From positions 62,001-126,000 of the forward strand of contig NZ_JANLNW010000009.1 in assembly GCF_025465945.1 (NCBI RefSeq): a stretch of 64,000 nt of DNA. Reading direction: 5' to 3'. This DNA comes from Pseudomonas sp. 6D_7.1_Bac1. GTDB taxonomy: Bacteria; Pseudomonadota; Gammaproteobacteria; Pseudomonadales; Pseudomonadaceae. This document shows, in pieces, positions 8,798-18,102 of this stretch (positions within the stretch are counted from its first letter, which is position 1; the number at the start of each line of letters is the position of its first letter). The notes under the pieces are model-generated. The model was given only the letters and a program-made list of their open reading frames with translations. It did no database searches and was not told where the DNA came from. The position numbers were made by a program, and so were the translations under genes.

Positions 8798-10607
8798 CCG
8801 GCCCGATGATGTGCAACAACCCAATCGGGTCGATCGGCTGAGTTGGGCGGAAATCCGTCGTCTGGCGCTTCACCATAAAAAATCCTTGTGGATCGCCAAC
8901 GGCGTCGCCGTACTGGCGACCCTGTGCAGTGTGCCGATCCCCTTGCTGCTGCCGTTGTTGGTGGACGAAGTGCTGCTGGGGCATGGCGATGCTGCACTGA
9001 AAGTCATGAGCCGGGTGCTGCCTACCGGTTGGCAAACCGCTGCCGGCTACATCGGTTTGATGTTGCTGGTGACCTTGACCCTGCGTTGCGGTGCATTGAT
9101 GTTCAACGTCCTGCAGGCGCGCCTGTTTGCGGGGCTGGCCAAGGACATCGTCTATCGCATTCGCGTGCGACTGATCGAGCGGCTCAAGCGTATTTCCCTC
9201 GGCGAATACGAAAGCCTGGGCAGCGGTACGGTGACCACGCACCTGGTCACCGACCTGGACACACTCGACAAATTCGTCGGTGAAACCCTCAGCCGTTTTC
9301 TGGTGGCGATGCTGACGCTGGTGGGCACGGCGGGCATCCTGGTCTGGATGCACTGGAAGCTGGCGTTGCTGATTCTGCTGTTCAACCCGTTGGTGATCTA
9401 CGCCACCGTGCAGTTGGGCAAACGGGTCAAACACCTGAAAAAGCTCGAGAACGACAGCACCTCCCGGTTCACCCAGGCGCTGACTGAAACCCTGGATGCG
9501 ATTCAGGAAATCCGCGCGGGCAACCGTCAGGGTTTTTTCCTCGGACGGCTTGGGGTGCGGGCGCAAGAAGTGCGCAACTATGCGGTCAACTCACAGTGGA
9601 AAAGCGATGCGTCGAGCCGCGCCAGCGGTTTGCTGTTCCAATTTGGCATCGACATCTTTCGTGCTGCCGCCATGCTTACCGTGCTGTTCTCCGACCTGTC
9701 CATCGGCCAGATGCTTGCGGTGTTCAGTTACCTCTGGTTCATGATCGGGCCGGTCGAACAATTGTTGAATCTGCAATACGCCTATTACGCGGCCGGTGGT
9801 GCGCTGACGCGAATCAACGAGTTGTTATCGCGTGCCGATGAGCCGCAATACCAAGGTGGCGTCGACCCGTTCAAGGGCCGCGAGACGGTGGGCATTGAGG
9901 TGCAAGGTTTGAGTTTCGGCTACGGCGGTGAGCTGGTGCTGGATCAGATGAACCTGTCCATCGCCCCCGGCGAGAAAGTCGCCATCGTCGGCGCCAGCGG
10001 CGGTGGTAAAAGCACGCTGGTGCAAGTGTTGTTGGGGCTCTATACGCCACAGTCGGGCAGCATCCGGTTTGGTGGCGCGACGCAACAGGAAATCGGCCTG
10101 GAAACCGTGCGCGAGAATGTCGCGGTGGTGTTGCAGCACCCGGCACTGTTCAACGACACCATACGGGCCAACCTGAGCATGGGCCGCGAACGCAGCGACG
10201 AAGCCTGCTGGCAGGCGCTGGAAATCGCCCAGCTCGACGCTACGGTCAAGGCATTGCCGCAGGGGTTGGACAGCGTCGTTGGCCGCTCCGGTGTGCGTTT
10301 GTCCGGCGGTCAGCGTCAGCGTCTGGCGATTGCGCGAATGGTCCTGGCCGAACCCAAGGTAGTGATTCTCGATGAGGCCACCTCCGCGCTGGATGCGGCC
10401 ACTGAGTACAACCTGCACCAGGCGCTGACGCGTTTCCTCAGTGGCCGAACAACCTTGATCATCGCCCACCGCTTGTCGGCAGTGAAACAGGCCGACCGTG
10501 TGCTGGTGTTCGATGGCGGCAGCATTGCCGAAGATGGCGACCATCAGCAACTGATTGCCGATGGTGGTTTGTACGCCAAGCTTTATGGGCATTTGCAGCA
10601 GCATTGA
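8790..10607 (+). CDS. ABC exporter, fused membrane and ATPase domains
   Basis: A 605-residue type IV (MsbA-like) half-exporter: six-helix membrane domain (about 30-310), then a nucleotide-binding domain (about 350-600) with Walker A GASGGGKST, signature LSGGQRQRLAIARM, Walker B VVILDEATSAL and the H-loop IIAHRLSAV. Works as a homodimer in the inner membrane; substrate (lipid, drug or peptide) unknown. The start is chosen as GTG 8790, overlapping the stop of the DsbA-like gene (GTGTATGA) with tggagcg upstream; an in-frame ATG at 8727 deep inside the previous gene is unlikely. It converges on the giant minus-strand toxin-like gene. Confidence 0.88.
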   Translation: MYDRPDDVQQPNRVDRLSWAEIRRLALHHKKSLWIANGVAVLATLCSVPIPLLLPLLVDEVLLGHGDAALKVMSRVLPTGWQTAAGYIGLMLLVTLTLRCGALMFNVLQARLFAGLAKDIVYRIRVRLIERLKRISLGEYESLGSGTVTTHLVTDLDTLDKFVGETLSRFLVAMLTLVGTAGILVWMHWKLALLILLFNPLVIYATVQLGKRVKHLKKLENDSTSRFTQALTETLDAIQEIRAGNRQGFFLGRLGVRAQEVRNYAVNSQWKSDASSRASGLLFQFGIDIFRAAAMLTVLFSDLSIGQMLAVFSYLWFMIGPVEQLLNLQYAYYAAGGALTRINELLSRADEPQYQGGVDPFKGRETVGIEVQGLSFGYGGELVLDQMNLSIAPGEKVAIVGASGGGKSTLVQVLLGLYTPQSGSIRFGGATQQEIGLETVRENVAVVLQHPALFNDTIRANLSMGRERSDEACWQALEIAQLDATVKALPQGLDSVVGRSGVRLSGGQRQRLAIARMVLAEPKVVILDEATSALDAATEYNLHQALTRFLSGRTTLIIAHRLSAVKQADRVLVFDGGSIAEDGDHQQLIADGGLYAKLYGHLQQH

Positions 10608-10673
10608 GCAGCTTGAACTTAGTTTGGACTGCTCGAAGAGCTGCCGATGCTGCTGGATTTGTCGCTGAGCTTG

Positions 10674-13600
10674 TCAGGATTGTGCATTGCGTCCATTAGG
10701 TCGCTTGCCCCATATCACGTTGAGCGCATCGACCCCATGGTCATGACCGAACCCTTTCAGGATGATTGAGCACGAGTCGCACGGCGGCAGGGTAGTGACA
10801 ACGTTGATCGATCTGATATCACCAATATTTGGGTATTTATCACTGATGTAACTGATCAATTTACTTTCACTATCTACGGATGTTGCCCAATTGATAACGT
10901 CGGGTCGGGCCGGATCGGTAATTGGGTGAGGGATCGATAGCAACGCCTCGCCACTCGATAGTTTTAAGGGTTCAGGAGTTACCGGTTCCCTCAACTTGTC
11001 GATGTTGAAATAGACCGAGCCATTGTTCTCAACCACTGGATTATTTCGGTTGGACTTGAACAGGGGGAGGTGTCTGGTGTTGTCCCCTGCTCCAGAAACG
11101 CTGACGTAAGTTTCACTAGTTCCTGCGGCGGTTTTGACTTCGGCAAAAGCGATATTACGCAGCTTTTGCTGATGATTGGATGGAAGTAGCTTTTGCAGAT
11201 CCTCCATTGCATTGTCAATCTTTGTGCTGTTGAGTGCCTCACTTGCAGCCCTTAAAAAAAAGACGTCGAATTTATTTGCAATGCTTTGCTGTAATTCGAG
11301 GGGCGTCATAGTACTTCTGCTCCATAAATTGGCGCCATCCGAGAGTGTGACGGCAGTTGCCCTTGTTGGGCCATCAAACAGCAGTGATGATGCCGAATAA
11401 GCTGTCACCTTCACCCACTTCAATTCATCGAGAGGGTTCGCCGGTGCTCCAATGTTTACCGCGAATTCATCGAGTTTATCCAGCGCCCGATGAACCTTAT
11501 CTCTTCCATGAATGCGCACCATGTTGTTCGCATTCAAGGATCCTGTGTATAAGCGTAGTAGCTCTTTTTCGGCCGTATCTTCCAAAAGTCGTTGTTTGGA
11601 CACCTTGTTCATTTGCAACGGCTCCTGGATGCTGTCGCTGGCTGAAAGCTTGACCATGTAGTAATCATCCATATGCAGCTTGGCGAAAACATACCGATGG
11701 CTTTCGTCCTTGGAATAAACGACGAGCGCGCCGACTTCATGCACATCATCGATTTTTTCGGCGCTGCCGTTCACTTTCAAGCCTCCATAGATTCCTTCCT
11801 GAAATTCGAGGTGGGCGTTGATGGTGTTCTTGGGAACGGGCGTTTTTTGCTGAAGGCCGATCCATTGGGGCCTCCCCGTGTAAGTAATGAGTCTGCCGTC
11901 CTTGAGCTCGTAAATTTTACCTTCAAACGCCAGTAGTTGACGGGATTGGGCTGATGTCGGTTGAGAGGGTGTGAATCTACCGTCTCCGAACCATGGAGCC
12001 CAACTATCCTCAAAATCCATAAAAGTGCCTTCGGTGGGGCGTTCAGCGGGAGTGCCGGTAATGACGTACTTGGTTTTACAGATTCCTCCTGGGGCCCTGC
12101 GAGAACGACAAAGCACAGTTTTGAGACTCTTGCTTGCATCGAGGCTGTCGACGCGCCTCAAAGCATTTTCATGATTTCGGTATGGCACGTTATCGATGAA
12201 CACAGTTGTTCTACCATCAACCTCTAATGTCTTTCTCACATGAACTGTTTCGGCAATGACATACAGCTCCTCGTTATCCGCAATGCCTATATGCTGATAG
12301 GTCGAAGGGCCCATGGATATGTCATGCACGGACAAACGTGGTCCGAAAGGCTTGCCTGAAACGGGATCGACTGCATGGAAGGCCGGCGATACAGCGGAGC
12401 CGGTGTTGCGTACAGGCACATCTTCCAGGCCTTTGACTGAAGCCAGTCGATCGCCAGTCGACAACGGCTTCCAGCGGTCCGTGTCGCCGATTTGTGGCAG
12501 GCTCTGAGCAAATTCGTAGTGGCCGGCCTTGCCCGCCATGGCTTTGATTTTGAAAATGCCGGATCTACCCAGCTTTACCCCTCGAGATCCCAGCGACTTG
12601 AGCAGCGAGCCGACTCCATCAACCGGATTCAATGCCTGCAGGGCCAAAATCGACACCTCTTTAGTCAGTGACGCAAATACTCTGAGTCTGACGGGTACCG
12701 TCAGGTGGCTTGCATTGCCCAGCAGTTTTATTGAGCCGGAGGACAGTTTGCCGATGGGAAGGCCAAATGAAGCCAGGTCCAGCGACAGGCCGAATGCACC
12801 GTTCACCTTACGCTCTGTATCATCGGAATCTATGTCTTCTATAGACTTCCAGAATGGTACGAGAGTCTTGGCGAAATTCTCGAAGCTTTTCTGAGAGGCC
12901 TTGTCGCGGTCAAATTGTGTCTGACCATAAGCAGCCTTGTGAAGCGCATTCGGATCAACGAACAGCAGTTCGGTAGCGATGAAGTGACTGATTTCCTGGC
13001 TGCGTTTTGAGTTTATCGTCAGGGCTACATCGCCGCTGTTCTCCATAGTGCTGACGGGGGGCATGAACGTGTGGCCCAATTGTTCGATGATGGCCTCGCA
13101 ATGCACAGCACTCAGCGGTTTACTGCCTATTGAGTGAGCTTTCCAGTCAAGGGGTAATGTCTTATTGCACAAGACTTCGACGGGGTAGGGATTCATGCCT
13201 ATGTGCCAGGTCTCTGTCTTGAGCAGACCGCCAAATAGCTTCGTGTCCAGATTGTTGATGCGACGTATAACCCCGGCTCTTGGCAGCAGTTCAAATGTGC
13301 TGGTAACACCTTTGTATGTAGTCAGCAACAGCAGGCCATTACGGGCGCGGAGCGGTAATGTGTTTTCAGGCGTTTCGTTCTTGGCTTCTACTTTATATGT
13401 TTCATTTCTCAGGGTGTAAATCTTGAGCGTTCCCAATTCCAGTGCCTGCCGGTCAGGGAACGGAAGTGATGCCAACAAGCTTTTTATCAGGGTTTTATAG
13501 GCGTCAGTCAGCGAGGTTTTGTGGTCGTTGAAGTTTTTTTCAAAAAGTTCTTTGGCATTGCAAATGGTATTGTATTTTTTGCCAGATGAAGCGTCTCCAA

Positions 13601-15374
13601 TGTGTAGTTTTCTATCTTCGTCTAACCAAATATAAAAATTAACGGTTTTGCTATTTTTTTTGATAACTGCCCACGGTTTTTTGCTGTCGAAGTTATTGTC
13701 GGCAACGACGTCAATTACCGAATATCTTTTTGCCAAATTAATGTATCGAGCGGGCTCCGCCAGTTCATGGTCATTCCAGTAGGAATTGATTATGGAGCCG
13801 TTGTCAGCCATTTTAGGGAAGTCATGATCGATGACGGATTTTGCAAGGGACAGGCGCTCGGGCGCCTTTTTATCGAGGTTGCTGAGCGCGTCATTCAAAA
13901 CGTTGATGTATGTGTCCAGTTCTGATATCGCTAAGTCAATTTCGGTCTGTGTGTATTCTTCATGTTGTTTTTGAGGAATGATACTCTGGGTAGCTGCCCA
14001 CTCCACTGTCGGCAGTAACCTCGCGAGAGCTAGAACGCGCAGTTGCTCCTCTGTCGCGTCCTCGCTTATTTTCAAAGGCATATTGACCAGCTGTTGGAAT
14101 GTTTTTCTGTACAACGCCTTGGAGTCGGTAAGGTTTATGAGGTTTGCGCCGCTCACAAAGTTGACCCAAACAACGGAGCTTCTATAAGGCAGGTCGTCCG
14201 GAATGTCGCTGATGCGGAACTCGGTTGGGAACTCGCAGAGATACAACCTTGCCATGACAGTGGCTTCTTTTTCTGAGATGGCCCGTTTCGATGTGAGTAA
14301 ATGGTCTATGAAATCCCTCCATATTTCGCTGTAACTTTTCCCCCAGTTTAAGTTTGATTTCAGGTCATAGCCGGCGATCCTGTCGGGGTATTCGATAGTT
14401 TGCGATTTGAACCAGATTTGCAGTGCTTGGGCTACCACTTTGGTGCGTATGTGAGGCGAGGTTTCTTCGCCCATTTTTCCGCCGTACCAATCCATCGTCG
14501 TCAGCAAGACGGTTCCCAGTTTTTCGGCTTCGGGACTTTGCAGGATCTTTTGAAGAAAAACTGTTGGCTGGGCACCCACCTTTTCAGGCACGGCTGACGC
14601 AAGAATGTCGTTGGCCAAATGGGTCAGCGGGGATGTAATCCCATCAGGTAGAAACGATTGGATGACTTTTCTGATTTCGCCTGTAATGAACGGCTCCTGC
14701 AATTCATCACTGGATTCTGTTGTCAGGACACCTTGAAACGAAACCTGTCGATCTTCTTTCGTAAGAAATGGTTTGAGGTCCAATATGTTGAAATCGTCCT
14801 CGAGCCCCAATTGAAAACTAGCGACCTTATCTTCAAGGGTGTCGATGGCGGCTTGATGTTTAGCGGGGTTGGCCAGATCCCAAGGGTGCAACCCGTAAAA
14901 CGTGGCAATCCTGGGGGCCGAGATCAGGCGGTCATAGCGAATTTGTCCGCCCAGCAAAGTGGCAGCCTGTTCGATCCGGGTTCGAAGTGCTTGCCAGTTG
15001 TCGTTTCCTGTCAGGGTCAGTTCGATCTTGTTTGCACCTTCGCGATCTGAAGTCTCATAAACAAAAGCCCCTTCTTTCAAGGTGACGATCAGATAGTGCG
15101 GGGAGACATTGTTTTTTCGGCACAGTGCACGGTAGTCGGGATCCACAAGCAACTGCTGTAACGCTTCCTGGCCAGTTTCGTTTTCATGATCCAAGGGCGA
15201 AAAAAATCGTGGCCTGAGTAGCATTTGGGAAAAATGAGATAGTGAACCCACCTCCTCACGTAAAACTGATAGCAATAGTTCATAGTCCTGGAGTTGACCC
15301 TGATGGACCTGAGCGGTGGTTGGGGATGAAGTGCCCGGGGCGTTTGAAGCGCCATTTGAAGGGGTTGTTTGCAT
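10674..15374 (-). CDS. Giant DUF6543-type toxin-like protein with C-terminal deaminase-like domain
   Basis: A 1566-residue protein without signal peptide or obvious membrane anchor. The N-terminal and central parts resemble the large DUF6543/dermonecrotic-toxin-like proteins common in P. fluorescens: LLRPRFFSPLDHENETGQEA near the start and LVPFWKSIEDIDSDD then NGAFGLSLDLASFGLPIGKL around 850-890, a possible membrane-active helical region. The last about 130 residues look like a cytidine-deaminase-fold toxin tip: IAFAEVKTAAG, then D1501-S-E1503, then LPPCDSCSIIL with C1532 and C1535, then ALNVIWGK. This matches my memory of the Toxin-deaminase (BURPS668_1122-like) group. Predicted action: deamination of a nucleic-acid base or nucleotide in a target cell. 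No immunity gene follows; the neighbouring gene converges at 66 bp. Central DNA (13.4-13.8 kb) is AT-richer than the surroundings, suggesting acquisition. RBS aagagaag precedes ATG 15374. Confidence 0.72.
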   Translation of the reverse strand: MQTTPSNGASNAPGTSSPTTAQVHQGQLQDYELLLSVLREEVGSLSHFSQMLLRPRFFSPLDHENETGQEALQQLLVDPDYRALCRKNNVSPHYLIVTLKEGAFVYETSDREGANKIELTLTGNDNWQALRTRIEQAATLLGGQIRYDRLISAPRIATFYGLHPWDLANPAKHQAAIDTLEDKVASFQLGLEDDFNILDLKPFLTKEDRQVSFQGVLTTESSDELQEPFITGEIRKVIQSFLPDGITSPLTHLANDILASAVPEKVGAQPTVFLQKILQSPEAEKLGTVLLTTMDWYGGKMGEETSPHIRTKVVAQALQIWFKSQTIEYPDRIAGYDLKSNLNWGKSYSEIWRDFIDHLLTSKRAISEKEATVMARLYLCEFPTEFRISDIPDDLPYRSSVVWVNFVSGANLINLTDSKALYRKTFQQLVNMPLKISEDATEEQLRVLALARLLPTVEWAATQSIIPQKQHEEYTQTEIDLAISELDTYINVLNDALSNLDKKAPERLSLAKSVIDHDFPKMADNGSIINSYWNDHELAEPARYINLAKRYSVIDVVADNNFDSKKPWAVIKKNSKTVNFYIWLDEDRKLHIGDASSGKKYNTICNAKELFEKNFNDHKTSLTDAYKTLIKSLLASLPFPDRQALELGTLKIYTLRNETYKVEAKNETPENTLPLRARNGLLLLTTYKGVTSTFELLPRAGVIRRINNLDTKLFGGLLKTETWHIGMNPYPVEVLCNKTLPLDWKAHSIGSKPLSAVHCEAIIEQLGHTFMPPVSTMENSGDVALTINSKRSQEISHFIATELLFVDPNALHKAAYGQTQFDRDKASQKSFENFAKTLVPFWKSIEDIDSDDTERKVNGAFGLSLDLASFGLPIGKLSSGSIKLLGNASHLTVPVRLRVFASLTKEVSILALQALNPVDGVGSLLKSLGSRGVKLGRSGIFKIKAMAGKAGHYEFAQSLPQIGDTDRWKPLSTGDRLASVKGLEDVPVRNTGSAVSPAFHAVDPVSGKPFGPRLSVHDISMGPSTYQHIGIADNEELYVIAETVHVRKTLEVDGRTTVFIDNVPYRNHENALRRVDSLDASKSLKTVLCRSRRAPGGICKTKYVITGTPAERPTEGTFMDFEDSWAPWFGDGRFTPSQPTSAQSRQLLAFEGKIYELKDGRLITYTGRPQWIGLQQKTPVPKNTINAHLEFQEGIYGGLKVNGSAEKIDDVHEVGALVVYSKDESHRYVFAKLHMDDYYMVKLSASDSIQEPLQMNKVSKQRLLEDTAEKELLRLYTGSLNANNMVRIHGRDKVHRALDKLDEFAVNIGAPANPLDELKWVKVTAYSASSLLFDGPTRATAVTLSDGANLWSRSTMTPLELQQSIANKFDVFFLRAASEALNSTKIDNAMEDLQKLLPSNHQQKLRNIAFAEVKTAAGTSETYVSVSGAGDNTRHLPLFKSNRNNPVVENNGSVYFNIDKLREPVTPEPLKLSSGEALLSIPHPITDPARPDVINWATSVDSESKLISYISDKYPNIGDIRSINVVTTLPPCDSCSIILKGFGHDHGVDALNVIWGKRPNGRNAQS

Positions 15375-15597
15375 GATGCGGCTTCTCTTGTCTTGTTTCG
15401 GTTGGTTACCTGCGGTTCAGCAGGGAGATCACTACCGATTACAACGACCTGGAAGAGAGTCCATGCGGTATATAGATATTGCGAGGGGGGCGAAGGGTGT
15501 TTTTTGTTCATCACTTGCCGGGACCTAGAACGCACCCTAGTCTAGCTGTAGCGAACACGTTGGATGATGATCGAGCAGTGCTAATGCAAAGGACCTC

Positions 15598-18057
15598 ATG
15601 AAGCAAAAAAGGACTCTCGGAACGCCACGGTTACTGGGCATCGTCTGGCCATTTATCGCCGTCGTGCTGTTTCAGGCCCTGCTGGGTGGTGTCAGCCTGT
15701 ACGTTCTGTCGGCGGTTCGCGGCTACGTTGCGGGGGAAAGCCTGTGGTCCAAGGGCCAGAAAGACGCCATTTATTACCTCAATCTCTACGCTGACAGTCG
15801 CGACGAGTCGATTTTTCTCAAGTACCGGAATGCTATTTCAGTCCCTCAGGGTGGGCATGAACTGCGAGTCGCGCTGGATCATCAACCACCTGATCTGGAG
15901 GCTGCACGGCGGGGAATCCTCAAGGGGGGCAACCATCCCGATGACGTTTCCAGCCTGATTTGGCTGTACCTGAATTTCCGGCATTTCAGCTACCTGGAAA
16001 CCGCCATCGATCGCTGGACCGTGGGTGATGCCTATCTGGTGCAACTCGCTAGCGTCGCCCGTGAAATGCATCAGCGCATTGGCAGCAACCAGGCGACCGA
16101 TGCTGATATCCAGCGCTGGAAAACCCAGATATTTTCCATCAACGAAGCTGTTACACCCGCGGCCAAAGCCTTCAGTGACGCGTTGGGCGAGGGCTCGCGG
16201 CTGATTCTACGGTTGTTGCTGTTCACCAACCTGGCCACGGCGCTGGGGTTGATCGCTTTGGCGTTGCTGCGAACCCATAAACTTCTGGCCCAGCGCCATG
16301 CGTTTGCCAATGCCTTGCAGCTGGAAAAAGAACGCGCGCAAATTACCCTGCAATCCATTGGTGATGGCGTCATCACCACCGACGTTGAAGGCGCCATTGC
16401 TTACATGAACCCGGCGGCCGAGGAGTTGACCCACTGGAAGGCTGGGCAGGCGGTCGGGTTACCACTGGCGTCCTTGTTCAATCTGCTGGATGAAAATGCC
16501 CAGGCTGACGGTTTTACCCTGATCGAGCACATTCTCAGCGGCCAGCTCAGTGGCGGTAGCGAGCATTCCAAACTGATTCAGCGGCTGGACGGCAGCACGG
16601 TTTCAGTGACATTGGTGGGTTCGCCGATTCGCAATGCCGGCAAGGTCAGCGGCACGGTGTTGGTGCTGCATGACATGACCCAGGAGCGGCAGTACATCGC
16701 CAATCTTTCCTGGCAGGCGACCCACGACGCCCTGACCGGGCTGGCCAACCGTCGTGAATTCGAATATCGACTGGAGCAGGCGCTCTACAACCTGGCGCGC
16801 CAACCTGCCCGTCATGCCTTGATGTTCCTCGATCTGGATCAATTCAAGCTGGTCAACGACACCTGCGGGCACGCCGCGGGTGATGAGCTGCTGCGGCATA
16901 TCTGTGCACTGTTGCAGTCAGGATTACGTGAAGGCGACACCCTGGCCCGATTGGGCGGTGATGAGTTCGGCATTCTACTGGAGAACTGCTCGCCGGAATC
17001 CTCGGAGAAGATCGCCGAAGGCCTGCGGCAGACGGTGCAAAACCTGCACTTCGTCTGGAAAGGCCGGCCGTTCGTGACCACTGTAAGCATTGGTCTGGTG
17101 CATATCCTTCAAGCCCCGATTACCCTCGAAGCCACATTGCGTGCCGCTGACATGGCTTGCTACATGGCCAAGGAAAAGGGTCGCAACCGGGTGCAGGTCT
17201 ACCATGCGGACGACTCCGAGCTGTCCTTGCGCTTTGGCGAGATGGCCTGGGTGCAGCGCTTGCACATGGCGCTCGAAGAGAATCGCTTCTGCTTGTACTC
17301 ACAGGAAATCGCTGCGCTGGGGCATGTTGAACGTGGCGGTGGGCATATCGAGATCCTGCTGCGTCTGCATGACGAAGCCGGGCGGATGATTCTGCCGGAC
17401 AGCTTCATTCCGGCGGCCGAGCGTTATGGGCTGATGACGTCCCTGGATCGTTGGGTGGTCGAGAACGTTTTCAAGATCATTGCCCAGGGCATCGCGCGAG
17501 AGCGCAAAGGGCCGTTGGCCATGTGTGCGATTAATCTGTCAGGTATTACCATTGGGGATGACGCTTTTCTGGACTTCTTGCGTGAGAAGTTCATTACTTA
17601 CGCCATCCCGCCTGAAATGATTTGTTTTGAAATTACAGAAACCAGCGCGATTTCAAATTTGGGAAGTGCAATCAGATTTATTAATGAGCTCAAGGGGTTA
17701 GGTTGCCATTTTTCGTTGGATGACTTTTGTGCCGGGATGTCCTCATTCGCTTATCTGAAACATTTACCTGTAGACTTCTTGAAGATCGACGGGAGTTTCG
17801 TAAAGGATATGCTGGACGACCCGATTAACCGTGCAATGGTCGAAGTGATCAATCACATCGGCCATGTCATGGGTAAGCGCACCATTGCCGAGTTTGTTGA
17901 AACACCGCAGATCGAGCAGGCATTGCTGGAGATCGGGGTGGATTATGCTCAAGGGTATGTTATCGAACGCCCGCAATTGTTTACCTGTGACAGTCTGCAA
18001 TGTCGGCCCGCCAGACCGCGGCCACTGTTATTCAAGGCGCCTGGCACGTTCCGTTGA
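15598..18057 (+). CDS. Membrane PAS-GGDEF-EAL cyclic-di-GMP enzyme
   Basis: An 819-residue inner-membrane signalling protein: TM helix at about 13-38, periplasmic sensor region to about 200, TM helix at about 201-223, PAS domain about 245-365, GGDEF domain about 370-530 and EAL domain about 545-800. The synthase site GGDEF (453-457) and the inhibitory RxxD site REGD are intact. The EAL domain has E585-I-L, then EITET, DDFCAG (708-713, C in place of the usual G), KIDGSF and the late AEFVET, so most metal ligands for c-di-GMP hydrolysis seem present. Activity could be synthesis, breakdown or both. ATG 15598 follows aaagga. Divergent from the giant toxin-like gene. Confidence 0.88.
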   Translation: MKQKRTLGTPRLLGIVWPFIAVVLFQALLGGVSLYVLSAVRGYVAGESLWSKGQKDAIYYLNLYADSRDESIFLKYRNAISVPQGGHELRVALDHQPPDLEAARRGILKGGNHPDDVSSLIWLYLNFRHFSYLETAIDRWTVGDAYLVQLASVAREMHQRIGSNQATDADIQRWKTQIFSINEAVTPAAKAFSDALGEGSRLILRLLLFTNLATALGLIALALLRTHKLLAQRHAFANALQLEKERAQITLQSIGDGVITTDVEGAIAYMNPAAEELTHWKAGQAVGLPLASLFNLLDENAQADGFTLIEHILSGQLSGGSEHSKLIQRLDGSTVSVTLVGSPIRNAGKVSGTVLVLHDMTQERQYIANLSWQATHDALTGLANRREFEYRLEQALYNLARQPARHALMFLDLDQFKLVNDTCGHAAGDELLRHICALLQSGLREGDTLARLGGDEFGILLENCSPESSEKIAEGLRQTVQNLHFVWKGRPFVTTVSIGLVHILQAPITLEATLRAADMACYMAKEKGRNRVQVYHADDSELSLRFGEMAWVQRLHMALEENRFCLYSQEIAALGHVERGGGHIEILLRLHDEAGRMILPDSFIPAAERYGLMTSLDRWVVENVFKIIAQGIARERKGPLAMCAINLSGITIGDDAFLDFLREKFITYAIPPEMICFEITETSAISNLGSAIRFINELKGLGCHFSLDDFCAGMSSFAYLKHLPVDFLKIDGSFVKDMLDDPINRAMVEVINHIGHVMGKRTIAEFVETPQIEQALLEIGVDYAQGYVIERPQLFTCDSLQCRPARPRPLLFKAPGTFR

Positions 18058-18102
18058 AGTCTCTTGCTGATCCGTACAATCACAATCAAAAGGAGTGCGA
18101 CA

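Noticed and set aside
10674..15374. Reading the giant protein as an Rhs or contact-dependent inhibition toxin
   Set aside because: No YD repeats, PAAR, filamentous-haemagglutinin repeats or signal peptide, and no downstream immunity gene.
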